Positions 1-6,816 of a stretch of DNA of 38,941 nucleotides are shown in pieces (within the stretch, counting starts at the first letter, position 1; each line of letters opens with the position of its first letter). The position numbers and the translations under genes were made by a program. The notes under the pieces are model-generated. The model was not told the DNA's origin. It did not search any database and saw nothing but the letters and a program-made list of their open reading frames with translations. Source of the DNA: a bacterium. Its GTDB lineage: Bacteria > Patescibacteriota > Minisyncoccia > Sungbacterales > GWA2-42-14. Where the stretch lies: positions 1 through 38,941 of the forward strand of contig JAUSFV010000026.1 in the NCBI GenBank assembly GCA_030649305.1. Direction: 5' to 3'.

Positions 1-597
1 GGGCGGTTCTGTCTTTTTGCCGTAGAGGCGGTCTCCCGCAATGGGATGTCCGAGCGCTAAAAAGTGCACTCGAATTTGATGCGTGCGCCCGGTTTTTGGT
101 GTTGCTTCAACCAGCGTGAAATCGGGAAAATATTCAAGTACGCGGTATTCGGTGCGCGCTTCGCGTTCGTTTTTGATGCGCTGTTTACCCCGAGCGAAGT
201 CGAGGGGGTTTTCGGTGCCCCGCAATGCAGGTTTTTTTATCAGGCGCCCGATTTTTAAATTAATCACACCACGCTTCTTTGCAATGTGCCCCGACACCAA
301 TGCTAAATACGTTTTCTCTATGCGCCGATTTTTAAAAAGATGTTTTAGGTATTCAAACGCATGCTGGGTGCGCGCGATAACCATAACGCCCGACGTATCT
401 TTATCAAGGCGATGTACGAGGCCCGGGCGCGTGATGGGGTCGTCACCCACCTTTTGTATTTCGGGAAATTGTTTGATAAGCCAATCCGTGAGCGTTGGTC
501 CCGAAATATTTTTTCCCCCGTGCACCGAAATGCCGGGGGGCTTGTTAATCACGAAAAAGTCGTCGTGCGTATAAATTATTTCAGGTTTTTGGTTCAT
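1..597 (-). CDS. RluA-family 23S rRNA/tRNA pseudouridine synthase, 3' end cut off by window
   Basis: Reading the minus strand from the ATG at 597 gives about 199 residues that run off the window start, so the C-terminus is missing. The catalytic motif HRLDKDTSGV is present (Asp in RLD is the catalytic residue of this family), followed by KTYLALV and later GRTHQIRVH, both typical of RluA/RluD enzymes. There is no clear S4 domain at the N-terminus. The enzyme should isomerise uridines in ribosomal or transfer RNA in the cytoplasm; which site cannot be told. Between the core motifs an in-frame stretch reading ENPLDFARG comes from a small palindromic DNA unit (about 184-204, CCCCGAGCGAAGTCGAGGGG) that looks like an inserted repeat. 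The tRNA-Val gene lies 3 bp upstream on the same strand. Confidence 0.9.
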   Translation of the reverse strand, partial: MNQKPEIIYTHDDFFVINKPPGISVHGGKNISGPTLTDWLIKQFPEIQKVGDDPITRPGLVHRLDKDTSGVMVIARTQHAFEYLKHLFKNRRIEKTYLALVSGHIAKKRGVINLKIGRLIKKPALRGTENPLDFARGKQRIKNEREARTEYRVLEYFPDFTLVEATPKTGRTHQIRVHFLALGHPIAGDRLYGKKTEPP

Positions 598-600
598 GAA

Positions 601-672
601 TGCGCGCTGAGGGAATCGAACCCCCAGCCTACTCTACGTCAAAGAGTCGCTCTACCATTGAGCTAAGCGCGC
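601..672 (-). tRNA. tRNA-Val(GAC)
   Basis: The minus strand folds as a complete cloverleaf: acceptor GCGCGCT pairs with AGCGCGC, D stem GCTC/GAGC, anticodon stem ACTCT/AGAGT with loop TTGACGT, and T arm with loop TTCGATT. The anticodon is GAC, reading valine codons GUC and GUU. The discriminator base is A and CCA is not encoded. The base after the anticodon is G, where A is more common. Confidence 0.93.
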
Positions 673-685
673 TTATTATTATTTT

Positions 686-714
686 ATCGTATTCAAAAAA
701 TATCATTTTTGCAA
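686..714 (-). promoter_or_regulatory. probable promoter of tRNA-Val
   Basis: Minus strand shows TTGCAA (709-714), 17 bp, then TACGAT (686-691). Transcription would start about 7 nt before the tRNA. Four of six bases match consensus in each box. Confidence 0.5.
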
Positions 715-717
715 GGA

Positions 718-821
718 TACCCTTTTATTTATTTTTTTATAGTCGGGTACGAGCATGCCCCGTACCTTGCTGGTCCTGATTTATAAACTTCTTGTGCTAG
801 ACATTATATAAATATATAAAG
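718..821 (-). repeat. dispersed 100-bp repeat, copy 1
   Basis: Nearly identical to 836-934 and clearly related to 25821-25927. Shared parts are an AT-rich end (TACCCTTTTATTTATTTTTT), a hairpin built on GGTACG...CGTACC, a middle block (in copies 1 and 2 GGTCCTGATTTATAAACTTC) and the end block ATATAAATATATAAAG. On the minus strand the last block contains TATAAT, so the unit may be transcribed as minus-strand RNA. It lies upstream of tRNA-Val. Confidence 0.85.
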
Positions 822-835
822 CGACATACCCCCCG

Positions 836-934
836 AATTTATTTTTTCCATGGTCGGGTACGAGCATGCCCCGTACCTTGCTGGTCCTGATTTATAAACT
901 TCTTGTGCCAGACATTATATAAATATATAAAGTG
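836..934 (-). repeat. dispersed 100-bp repeat, copy 2
   Basis: Second copy, in the same orientation as copy 1 and 14 bp from it. The stretch from the hairpin to ATATATAAAG differs from copy 1 at only one or two bases; the AT-rich edge is shorter. It lies just beyond the terminator of the secreted-protein gene. Confidence 0.85.
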
Positions 935-939
935 GGAAA

Positions 940-966
940 AAGAAATGAGCTCTCCTGTGAGAGCTC
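940..966 (-). terminator. rho-independent terminator of the secreted-protein gene
   Basis: Perfect 8-bp stem GAGCTCTC/GAGAGCTC with a 4-nt loop. On the minus strand it is followed by ATTTCTTTTT. It is placed 32 bp after the stop codon of the gene ending at 998. Confidence 0.8.
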
Positions 967-997
967 ATTGTTGCGCGAAATTGTCGTTTGGAAATTC

Positions 998-1462
998 TCA
1001 GATATTTTGCTCCCCGAAGTGCCGGAGGAGCTTCTGGGCCTGTTCGCTTTTTGTTATTGCCTCCTCGGAGGTGATTGGTACTTCCGTTATTGGCAAAGCC
1101 AATGTTCCGTTGTTTTCGGAAGCGAGGATGGCCCAGTGGACTGCCTTCTTTGCCATGAGGCGCCAGTGGTAAATTAGAAAAGAGCCATCTTTTTGCTTGC
1201 GATATTCGTCCAATTGCAGATAGAACCCATCCTCGGATGACATAACGGCGTAGGCGACATAGTTATTTTTGAATGCCTCTCCGACCGACACCTCTTTGAA
1301 AAAGTTTTCGCCGTCTGATTGAACCGGCGCTTTTTCAAGGAGTTTTGCGAATCGCGCCATGAATGCGTCATCCGGAAGATAGGCGGCATGCGCCTTCTCT
1401 ATTGTGCAGATTGCCGCTACTACGAGGCAAATCACGAAACATACCACTCCAAGGCGTTTCAT
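998..1462 (-). CDS. small secreted protein of unknown function
   Basis: 154 residues. The N-terminus is a classical signal peptide: MKR, then a hydrophobic stretch (about residues 5-19), then a likely cleavage site after AHA (about residue 26). The mature part of about 128 residues is soluble, charged and has no Cys; I recognise no family. The start at 1462 is fixed by an AGGAGG site 8 bp upstream, rare in this window. The gene stands alone with a perfect consensus promoter upstream and a strong terminator downstream, so it is probably well expressed. It should be exported by Sec and act at or outside the membrane. Function unknown. Confidence 0.8.
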   Translation of the reverse strand: MKRLGVVCFVICLVVAAICTIEKAHAAYLPDDAFMARFAKLLEKAPVQSDGENFFKEVSVGEAFKNNYVAYAVMSSEDGFYLQLDEYRKQKDGSFLIYHWRLMAKKAVHWAILASENNGTLALPITEVPITSEEAITKSEQAQKLLRHFGEQNI

Positions 1463-1497
1463 TGTTCATACCTCCTGATGTTATTTTGTTTAATTTA

Positions 1498-1526
1498 ATT
1501 ATACATTAAATTAATAATAATGTCAA
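1498..1526 (-). promoter_or_regulatory. perfect sigma70-type promoter for the secreted-protein gene
   Basis: Minus strand TTGACA (1521-1526), exactly 17 bp, then TATAAT (1498-1503). Every base of both boxes matches consensus. The transcript would have a leader of about 30 nt with an AGGAGG ribosome site. Confidence 0.9.
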
Positions 1527-1539
1527 GTATTTTTGCAAG

Positions 1540-1565
1540 AAAAAACCTCGTGAAAAATTCACGGG
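1540..1565 (-). terminator. rho-independent terminator for the two-gene membrane operon
   Basis: Minus strand stem CGTGAA/TTCACG with extra CC/GG pairs, then TTTTTT (1540-1545). It lies about 90 bp after the 52-residue membrane protein gene and just before the next promoter. Confidence 0.75.
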
Positions 1566-1591
1566 CATATCTATGTTCATAAGCGATTCTT

Positions 1592-1629
1592 ACAACATTC
1601 TAACATTCTGCAGAATGTTAGAATGTTGT
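1592..1629. repeat. 38-bp perfect palindrome
   Basis: The left half ACAACATTCTAACATTCTG is followed directly by its exact reverse complement. Each half contains ACATTCT twice, so it is also internally repeated. No T run follows on either strand, so it is not an ordinary terminator. It lies between the membrane operon and its terminator. It could be a protein-binding site, an RNA processing hairpin or a repeat; this cannot be decided here. Confidence 0.85.
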
Positions 1630-1651
1630 TTTGAAACTTTGGCCTGCTTTG

Positions 1652-1810
1652 TTATGGGCGGTTGGTTCTAAAATCAGCCCAGAGTGATAAGACGCCAAGC
1701 GCCAAAAAGAGCCCCGCCTCAAGCCAGTTTTGTTTTTGAACGGCTTCAATAAGCGCGATGCCGAAAAAGATTATAAAGACCGCGAGATTTGTAAATTTTA
1801 TGTTTTTCAT
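1652..1810 (-). CDS. small membrane protein, 52 residues
   Basis: Translation from the ATG at 1810 begins MKNIKFTNLAVFIIFFGIAL and ends FRTNRP. It has two hydrophobic segments (about 8-22 and 31-44) separated by a short charged turn with QKQNW, suggesting a two-pass membrane hairpin. It starts 4 bp after the stop of the 96-residue membrane protein upstream, so the two are probably co-transcribed and may interact. No family recognised. Confidence rests on frame, coupling and hydrophobic pattern. Confidence 0.65.
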   Translation of the reverse strand: MKNIKFTNLAVFIIFFGIALIEAVQKQNWLEAGLFLALGVLSLWADFRTNRP

Positions 1811-1814
1811 ATGT

Positions 1815-2105
1815 TTAAAGTTTGAAATAGAAAACGGGGGCGATGACTAAAAGCGCCGCGACAATTTGAATTGCCAAAATTATGAGCGCTTGTTTTGGTG
1901 CCTGCGGCAGCCATTTGATTGCGAAGAACGGCACTATGAATACTTCCAGAACGAGCCACAGTTGAAAGAGGTGGGCGAGCGTTCCTTCATCGGCTTCGCG
2001 GACGGGAGGGCCGAACATCACAAAGCGATATAGCATTATCGCAAAAAATGCCAGCGGTATCGCTATTGGAATCCAGGCGCTTGGTTTTTTGAGGAGGGAG
2101 AGCAT
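1815..2105 (-). CDS. three-helix membrane protein, unknown
   Basis: 96 residues with three predicted transmembrane segments (about 11-30, 47-64 and 72-93) joined by short loops; the first loop contains GPPVREADEG. First gene of a two-gene operon with the 52-residue membrane protein. A promoter lies about 65 bp upstream. The first ten codons are duplicated as a broken remnant at 3055-3087, beyond the DUF2975/XRE cassette. I do not recognise a function. Confidence 0.75.
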   Translation of the reverse strand: MLSLLKKPSAWIPIAIPLAFFAIMLYRFVMFGPPVREADEGTLAHLFQLWLVLEVFIVPFFAIKWLPQAPKQALIILAIQIVAALLVIAPVFYFKL

Positions 2106-2168
2106 ATTGGTGGTGATGTCCCGAAATTAGAACCGGTACGGATATTTTCGTTCCATCGCGTTGATAAA

Positions 2169-2197
2169 ATTGTAACGCATTTATGCCGAATTTACAA
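2169..2197 (-). promoter_or_regulatory. promoter for the small membrane-protein operon
   Basis: Minus strand TTGTAA (2192-2197), 17 bp, TACAAT (2169-2174). The predicted leader is about 57 nt. It is divergent from the promoter at 2238-2266, with about 40 bp between them. Confidence 0.6.
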
Positions 2198-2237
2198 GGA
2201 AAATGGAGTTTTATCCACAGATAACGATAAATACATA

Positions 2238-2266
2238 TTGACAAACGATAAGCAATAAATTAAGAT
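2238..2266 (+). promoter_or_regulatory. promoter of the DUF2975/XRE pair, likely leaderless
   Basis: TTGACA (2238-2243), 17 bp, TAAGAT (2261-2266). Only 6 bp separate the -10 box from the ATG at 2273, so the transcript would begin at or within a base of the start codon. No Shine-Dalgarno site is present. Confidence 0.65.
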
Positions 2267-2272
2267 GAAAAT

Positions 2273-2770
2273 ATGAAAAAAAGCTCAACAATATTTCTTC
2301 AAATAGTTATTGTGCTCATCGGCATCGTGGCGCTCGCCATCATGATTCGGTTCCCTTTGACCGAGGGAAGGGCCGTAAATTTAGACCTGTTTCATATTTA
2401 CGCTGATCCGTTCCTGGTGTATGGGTACCTCGTGTCCATTGCGTTTTTTGTTGCCCTGTATCAGGCGTTCAAATTACTCGGGCTTATCGGGCAAAATAAA
2501 GTATTTTCGCTAAGCTCCGTGAAGGCCTTAAGGACTATAAAATATTGTGCGATTATATTAAGCGTCTCAATTGTAATGGCAGCACTATACATAAGGATAT
2601 CTTGTTGCACAGTAGCTGAAGTAGATGGTGGAGACGATCCGGCGGGTTTTATTGCCGTGTCTATTGTGGCTACCCTTATTTCTATCGTAGTCGCCACCGC
2701 GGCTGGTGTTTTTGAAAAACTTTTACAAAAAGCTGTAGATATAAAATCTGAGAACGATTTAACCGTGTAA
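2273..2770 (+). CDS. DUF2975 family membrane protein
   Basis: 165 residues with four hydrophobic segments (about 8-24, 47-66, 91-108 and 122-146), matching the size and four-helix layout of DUF2975 proteins. The next gene, 10 bp downstream, is a short XRE-type regulator; this pairing is common for DUF2975 and supports the call. The biochemical role of the family is not established; a membrane partner of the regulator is the usual inference. The promoter places transcription start at the ATG. The cassette of both genes lies on the opposite strand to its neighbours and is flanked by imperfect direct repeats at 2078-2110 and 3057-3092, hinting at acquisition as a unit. Confidence 0.8.
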   Translation: MKKSSTIFLQIVIVLIGIVALAIMIRFPLTEGRAVNLDLFHIYADPFLVYGYLVSIAFFVALYQAFKLLGLIGQNKVFSLSSVKALRTIKYCAIILSVSIVMAALYIRISCCTVAEVDGGDDPAGFIAVSIVATLISIVVATAAGVFEKLLQKAVDIKSENDLTV

Positions 2771-2780
2771 TGAAACCAAT

Positions 2781-2984
<204 letters not shown>

Positions 2985-3007
2985 AAAAATTAAGGTTTTG
3001 CTACAAA

Positions 3008-3035
3008 AACAGCCCCGTAGTTCGGGGTTGTTTTT
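3008..3035 (+). terminator. rho-independent terminator after the XRE gene
   Basis: Stem AACAGCCCCG with CGGGGTTGTT, 5-nt loop, followed by TTTTT. It lies 24 bp after the XRE stop codon. Confidence 0.88.
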
Positions 3036-3054
3036 GATTGCGGCGCGAACCGGT

Positions 3055-3092
3055 TCACGCACTCAGTTTTTTGAGGAGGGAAATCATATTGG
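3055..3092 (-). pseudogene. truncated duplicate of the start of the 96-residue membrane protein gene
   Basis: The minus strand reads MISLLKKLSA then stop, against MLSLLKKPSAW at the start of the gene at 2105. About 29 of 36 bases match, including the segment upstream of the ATG. Only the first ten codons survive. It is the distal member of a direct repeat flanking the DUF2975/XRE cassette. Confidence 0.6.
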
Positions 3093-3112
3093 CGTGTGAG
3101 TCGGTCTAGCCC

Positions 3113-3832
3113 CTATTTTAACATTTGAATAAGCTCGGATATAATTCTTCGAATTTTCAATTTATTATCATCTATATCTTCTTGTGGCGTTATATAGCTT
3201 CGACTATGCGCAGCGTTATCGCCGATATCTTTTATTAACTGCATACTTTTGGGAGCGCCCCTACTTAAGTTTATATCCGGGTCATTAGTGATTATTGTTA
3301 AAAGTTTGTCCAAAGATTTAAAAGTCGTATCATTTTTAATTTTAGGCGCCTGTTTTTTTTCAATATATATTTCAATAATCAGAGTTTCTAAAAGACGACG
3401 TAAAATCACAGCTGACGCATCATAAAAACCGCCATCATAGCAGCCATTAATTTGTTTTGCCATTTGTTGAAAATGAATTTTTGTCACGCTGACAAGATCT
3501 AGGGGTATAACCGAAGATGACGAACTTGTCGGAACATAGCTAACTATCGGCGAATATTTTTCAGTTAACGCTCTAAAAAAACGGGGGTTAATTCTTAGCG
3601 AATCCTTGCCTCCGCCCCGTATAGTTCGTCTATCTTTTCGTAACGTATGTATAAAACGGCTAATGTTTGGCTTAGAAAATCCATCATCAAATAAATCCTG
3701 TGCTAACTCGATTGCCGTACGCTCATCGTATACCTGTTTAATTTTATAGAACCATAAAAGAGCCACCCCCTGTTCGGCTTGAGTGGCTCCTTCTTCAGTC
3801 AGGGTCTGTAAAAGTTTTTTTCGGTCTTCCAT
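3113..3832 (-). CDS. winged-helix protein with DUF4145-like C-terminal domain
   Basis: 239 residues. The N-terminal part (about 1-90) looks like a helix-turn-helix with GFSKPNISRFIHTLR and then a strand segment DSLRINPRFFRAL. The C-terminal part (about 115-239) has the all-helical DUF4145/HEPN-like pattern, including AVILRRLLETLIIEIYI and KDIGDNAAHSRSY. DUF4145 domains occur in restriction and defence proteins, but I see no catalytic domain here. The ATG lies 1 bp after the stop of the upstream gene, so they are one operon. The two proteins share the PNIS-centred winged-helix segment, so they may be partners or relatives. Function not established; a regulatory or defence role is inference. 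Confidence 0.7.
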   Translation of the reverse strand: MEDRKKLLQTLTEEGATQAEQGVALLWFYKIKQVYDERTAIELAQDLFDDGFSKPNISRFIHTLRKDRRTIRGGGKDSLRINPRFFRALTEKYSPIVSYVPTSSSSSVIPLDLVSVTKIHFQQMAKQINGCYDGGFYDASAVILRRLLETLIIEIYIEKKQAPKIKNDTTFKSLDKLLTIITNDPDINLSRGAPKSMQLIKDIGDNAAHSRSYITPQEDIDDNKLKIRRIISELIQMLK

Positions 3833-3833
3833 T

Positions 3834-4355
3834 TTATTCCAATAGCGACGAAATATATTTTTCGCCCCTCAGGGCTATAGTGTATTGTCCACTTTCGCCA
3901 CGTTTTCGTCGATTGTGCGGAATAACGTACTTTGACCCAGCCTTAGCTAGGGTCTTGGAAATATTCGGCATAGACATGTTGACCCCTAATTGTTTTAGAA
4001 CTTGATATACGTCGCCCGAAGTCATTTTGATGTCTCCGAAATATTTCTTTGCGATGTATAACGGCAGGAGAACTCGATCAACTTGACTGGATTGTTCAAG
4101 AATATTCGATTCAATTTTTTCTGACTGGTCTCCATTTCTTATTTCTTGAACAATTTTAATTACCACATCTTCTGGGGATTCTGATTTAACATTCCCCTTT
4201 TTTTCTGTATGGTGACGGCCTTTTTTGCCACGGTTATCCTCCGAATGACGTGTGCCGTTATCAGAATATAAACTCAGAATATTTTTTATTTCTTCCGGTG
4301 CACCGCTTATTTCAATAAGCGTTCCATCGGGACGTTTAATAGTTGTTTTTGCCAT
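3834..4355 (-). CDS. winged-helix protein, partner of the DUF4145-like gene
   Basis: 173 residues. The N-terminus (about 1-30) has the short motif IKRPDGTLIEISGAPEEI, then a charged linker rich in Lys, Glu and His (about 33-60), then a helical C-terminal domain (about 90-173) with TSGDVYQVLKQLGVNMSMPN and a final strand pair YTIALRGEKYISSLL. This end resembles a winged helix and matches the N-terminal part of the next protein in outline. The promoter (4363-4391) puts the transcription start within 1-2 nt of the ATG, so this mRNA is probably leaderless. First gene of a two-gene operon of unknown role. Confidence 0.7.
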   Translation of the reverse strand: MAKTTIKRPDGTLIEISGAPEEIKNILSLYSDNGTRHSEDNRGKKGRHHTEKKGNVKSESPEDVVIKIVQEIRNGDQSEKIESNILEQSSQVDRVLLPLYIAKKYFGDIKMTSGDVYQVLKQLGVNMSMPNISKTLAKAGSKYVIPHNRRKRGESGQYTIALRGEKYISSLLE

Positions 4356-4362
4356 GAGAACA

Positions 4363-4391
4363 ATTTAACATTTATTATTTAAAAATGTCAA
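4363..4391 (-). promoter_or_regulatory. promoter of the winged-helix operon, likely leaderless
   Basis: Minus strand TTGACA (4386-4391), 17 bp, TTAAAT (4363-4368), then 7 bp to the ATG at 4355. No ribosome site fits in that space. Confidence 0.65.
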
Positions 4392-4463
4392 ATAAAAATC
4401 GGCCGTATTTCAGTCGCATAGTTGTTCCAGATAGAGCAATCTCTTAATAGAAAATATTGTCAT

Positions 4464-4550
<87 letters not shown>

Positions 4551-4594
4551 ATTTTCGTAGCGTAACATTTTTTTCTTCTTTTTTCCAGTCCACT

Positions 4595-4630
4595 CCACAT
4601 GTTCTCATTCGCGCGAATGAGAACATGTGG
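4595..4630. repeat. 36-bp perfect palindrome
   Basis: The left half CCACATGTTCTCATTCGC is followed by its exact complement. No T run follows on either side. It sits between tRNA-Ser and the comF-like gene and could act as a transcription end point or a protein site. It is a different sequence from the palindrome at 1592. Confidence 0.85.
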
Positions 4631-4703
4631 AAATTATAAAATTGTAAAAATAAATTTTATTCTCAGCCGCTATTTCTACATTCCACTTTCTATATTCTAT
4701 TTT

Positions 4704-5417
4704 CTATCCGCGGGCGATAACCACTCCCCACACACTTTTCACTCCCGCCTCTTTTAGAACGCGCGCGGCCTCATCCATGGTTGAACGGCTGGTTGCGATG
4801 TCGTCAACGAGCATGATTGTTTTGTGGCGAATCTCCGGCGCCTCGCGCGCGGAAAAAACACCCGAAATATTTTTTCTGCGCTCGCGGAAGTCCGCGCATT
4901 CCACCTGGCTTTGGGTATAGGAAGTTCGCTCTAAAACATCATCGCGATACAAAAGCCCAACGGCCTCGGCAAATTGCTTTCCGATTTCTTCCGACTGGTT
5001 GAATCCGCGTTCGCGCCTGCGCGCGCGGTGCAGGGGAATCGGAACAACAATCATGGTTCGTGAAAACGGCACGCGCCAGTTTTGAACGTGCGCCGTCAAA
5101 AATTCTGTCAGCATCGGCCCCATTTCCCGCACCCGGTTATACTTATATATATGCAGAAGCTCGCGCGCGGCCTTTTCCTGATACGGAAATACGGCAACAA
5201 GACGGCTTAATGCCGTTTTTTTTCTGCACGGCTTGCAGACCGCCCCTGTTCCGTTGCGGAAAGAGCAAACAGGACACACAGGAGTCAGGGTCCGCGTCAA
5301 AAGCCCGGTTTTGCAGGTTTCGCACAAAAATAAGCCCTCGGTTTCGCAACCAACGCAGAATTTGGGGAATAAGAGGTCCAGAAGCCATTCTTTGGTTGTT
5401 TTATGAATTTTATACAC
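4704..5417 (-). CDS. comF: ComF-family phosphoribosyltransferase-like protein
   Basis: 237 residues. The N-terminal zinc-ribbon-like part has four CxxC pairs (CVGC, CETC, CPVC, CKPC). The PRTase part has the conserved PIPLHRARRRERGFNQSEEI block and the PRPP-binding loop IMLVDDIATSRSTMDEAARV. Length and order match ComF, a cytoplasmic protein needed for DNA uptake during transformation, possibly in single-strand handling. The start is a GTG at 5417 inside the left arm of the inverted repeat at 5414-5488. It is divergent from the pilus cluster, whose pili could take up the DNA. No terminator with a T run is seen, only the palindrome at 4595-4630. Confidence 0.92.
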   Translation of the reverse strand: MYKIHKTTKEWLLDLLFPKFCVGCETEGLFLCETCKTGLLTRTLTPVCPVCSFRNGTGAVCKPCRKKTALSRLVAVFPYQEKAARELLHIYKYNRVREMGPMLTEFLTAHVQNWRVPFSRTMIVVPIPLHRARRRERGFNQSEEIGKQFAEAVGLLYRDDVLERTSYTQSQVECADFRERRKNISGVFSAREAPEIRHKTIMLVDDIATSRSTMDEAARVLKEAGVKSVWGVVIARG

Positions 5418-5488
5418 GAACAGTCGCTAACAGATAGCGAACAGGCGCTAACAACTGCTGTTCGCGGCTGTTCGTTCGCTGTTCGTGT
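5414..5488. repeat. intergenic inverted repeat between comF and pilM
   Basis: Outer arms ACACGAACAG and CTGTTCGTGT pair perfectly; inside are further partly paired copies of GCGAACAG and CTGTTCG. It overlaps the GTG start of comF. It is built on a different word from the repeats of the pilus cluster but has the same style: imperfect, internally repetitive arms. Confidence 0.8.
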
Positions 5489-5538
5489 CTGTTTGCGCGC
5501 TTGTGGATAACAAAACCGCATGTTTCATGCGTCTATGC

Positions 5539-5549
5539 TATACTATAAT
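5539..5549 (+). promoter_or_regulatory. candidate -10 region for the pilus operon
   Basis: Overlapping TATACT and TATAAT boxes lie about 40 bp before pilM. I cannot find a good -35 box at the right spacing, so this is tentative. Confidence 0.35.
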
Positions 5550-5587
5550 TAAGGTAGGTTGTCTGCTGTTTTCGGTCAACCATTAAT

Positions 5588-6700
5588 GTGGTCACCATTC
5601 CTTTTTTCAAAAAACTTACGTTTCCGAAATTTGATTTCAAGCTTGGCGGGAGAGACACAAGCGTTGTTGGCATTGATATTGGAGCATCATCCGTCAAGGT
5701 GGTAGAATTAAAGGAGGAAGGGGGGCGCGCAATCCTCAAGACCTACGGGGAGCTGAAAACCGCGGGGTATCTGAAGAAGGTTGACCACGAGCGGGCTATG
5801 GGCGGGGGTTTTTTACGGTTTTTGGATACGGATATCGGGAAAATGGTTGAAGATGTGATTCGCGAGGCGGGGGTTGAGACGAAGCAGGCGGTTTTTTCCA
5901 TTCCTTCCGTTTCAAGTTTTGTTACCCTTATTGACCTGCCGCGCTTGAAAGAGCATGAGATCGCGGAGGCCATTCCCTTTGAGGCAAAGAAATATATTCC
6001 GATTCCGACAGCAGAGGTGTTACTCGGGTGGGAGGTGATTGACGAGGGAGACCCCGCGATCATAAAAGTGCTTTTGGTCGCGGTACCCCATGAAATAATT
6101 GAAAAATATAAACGCATTGCCGACTACGCGAAGCTGGAATTACGCGCTTTGGAGATTGAACACTTTGCCATGATTCGAGCACTCGTCCCGAAAGAAAAAC
6201 GTTCCTCCGTCCTTCTGAACATCGGGGACCATTCAACGAATATTGCGATTGTGCGCGAAGGGGTTTTACGCCTTACGCATACCATTGACCGCGGAGCCGC
6301 GGAAATTACCAAAGTTATCGCGCAGGGTTTGGGTGTCGCGGAAGAACGGGCGGAGCATTTTAAAAAAACCATCGGGCTTTCAGACCGGCCGGAAGAAAAA
6401 GAAGTATCTGATATTATTTCGCCTCTGGTGGACGCGCTTTTGCACGAAACCGCACGCATCATCAATGTATATAATCGTTCAAGTAAAGACCATGTTGATA
6501 AGCTGGTGCTCGGAGGAGGCGGGGCCAACTTGCGGGGGCTTCTGGATTACGCGGTGAAATTGTTCGGGTTTGAAGTGGTGCTTGGCAATCCGTTCGCGCG
6601 AGTCGTGTATCCCGCGTTTATGCAGCCGATGCTGAAGGAACTCGGTCCGTCGTTTTCGGTGGTAGTGGGACTCGCGTTGCGCGAGATTACATCTCGCTAG
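5588..6700 (+). CDS. pilM: type IV pilus assembly protein PilM
   Basis: 370 residues with the actin-like fold of PilM/FtsA. The first phosphate motif is VVGIDIGASSVKVVEL (about 26-41), then FSIPSVSSFVTLIDLP, VLLNIGDHSTNIAIV (about 209-223) and the adenosine motif LVLGGGGANLRGL near residue 310. PilM is a cytoplasmic ATP-binding protein that binds the N-terminus of PilN and links the pilus alignment complex to the ATPases. The start is GTG at 5588; no ATG in frame lies nearby. It is the first gene of a long plus-strand cluster. Gene order pilM-N-O then pilB fits the call. Confidence 0.93.
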   Translation: MVTIPFFKKLTFPKFDFKLGGRDTSVVGIDIGASSVKVVELKEEGGRAILKTYGELKTAGYLKKVDHERAMGGGFLRFLDTDIGKMVEDVIREAGVETKQAVFSIPSVSSFVTLIDLPRLKEHEIAEAIPFEAKKYIPIPTAEVLLGWEVIDEGDPAIIKVLLVAVPHEIIEKYKRIADYAKLELRALEIEHFAMIRALVPKEKRSSVLLNIGDHSTNIAIVREGVLRLTHTIDRGAAEITKVIAQGLGVAEERAEHFKKTIGLSDRPEEKEVSDIISPLVDALLHETARIINVYNRSSKDHVDKLVLGGGGANLRGLLDYAVKLFGFEVVLGNPFARVVYPAFMQPMLKELGPSFSVVVGLALREITSR

Positions 6701-6702
6701 AA

Positions 6703-6808
6703 AAATTCAAAACTCTAAATACTAAATTCTAAACAAATTCAAAATAACAAAATCCGAAATTCCAAACGTTTTAGAGTTTAGAGTTTAGAGTTTAGGATTT
6801 AGAATTTC
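6703..6808. repeat. intergenic inverted repeat between pilM and pilN
   Basis: Left part holds AACTCTAAATACTAAATTCT; right part holds TTTAGAGTTTAGAGTTTAGA and ends TTTAGAATTT. The arms are imperfect complements made of short tandem words. It fills the whole junction and ends just before pilN. Confidence 0.8.
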
Positions 6809-6816
6809 GTTATTGT

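Noticed and set aside
718-934. CRISPR array
   Set aside because: Only two near-identical 100-bp units with no regular spacers, plus a third copy 25 kb away; no cas genes.
5060-5437. 125-residue plus-strand frame opposite comF
   Set aside because: Shadow of the comF coding frame with no start signal or conserved pattern.
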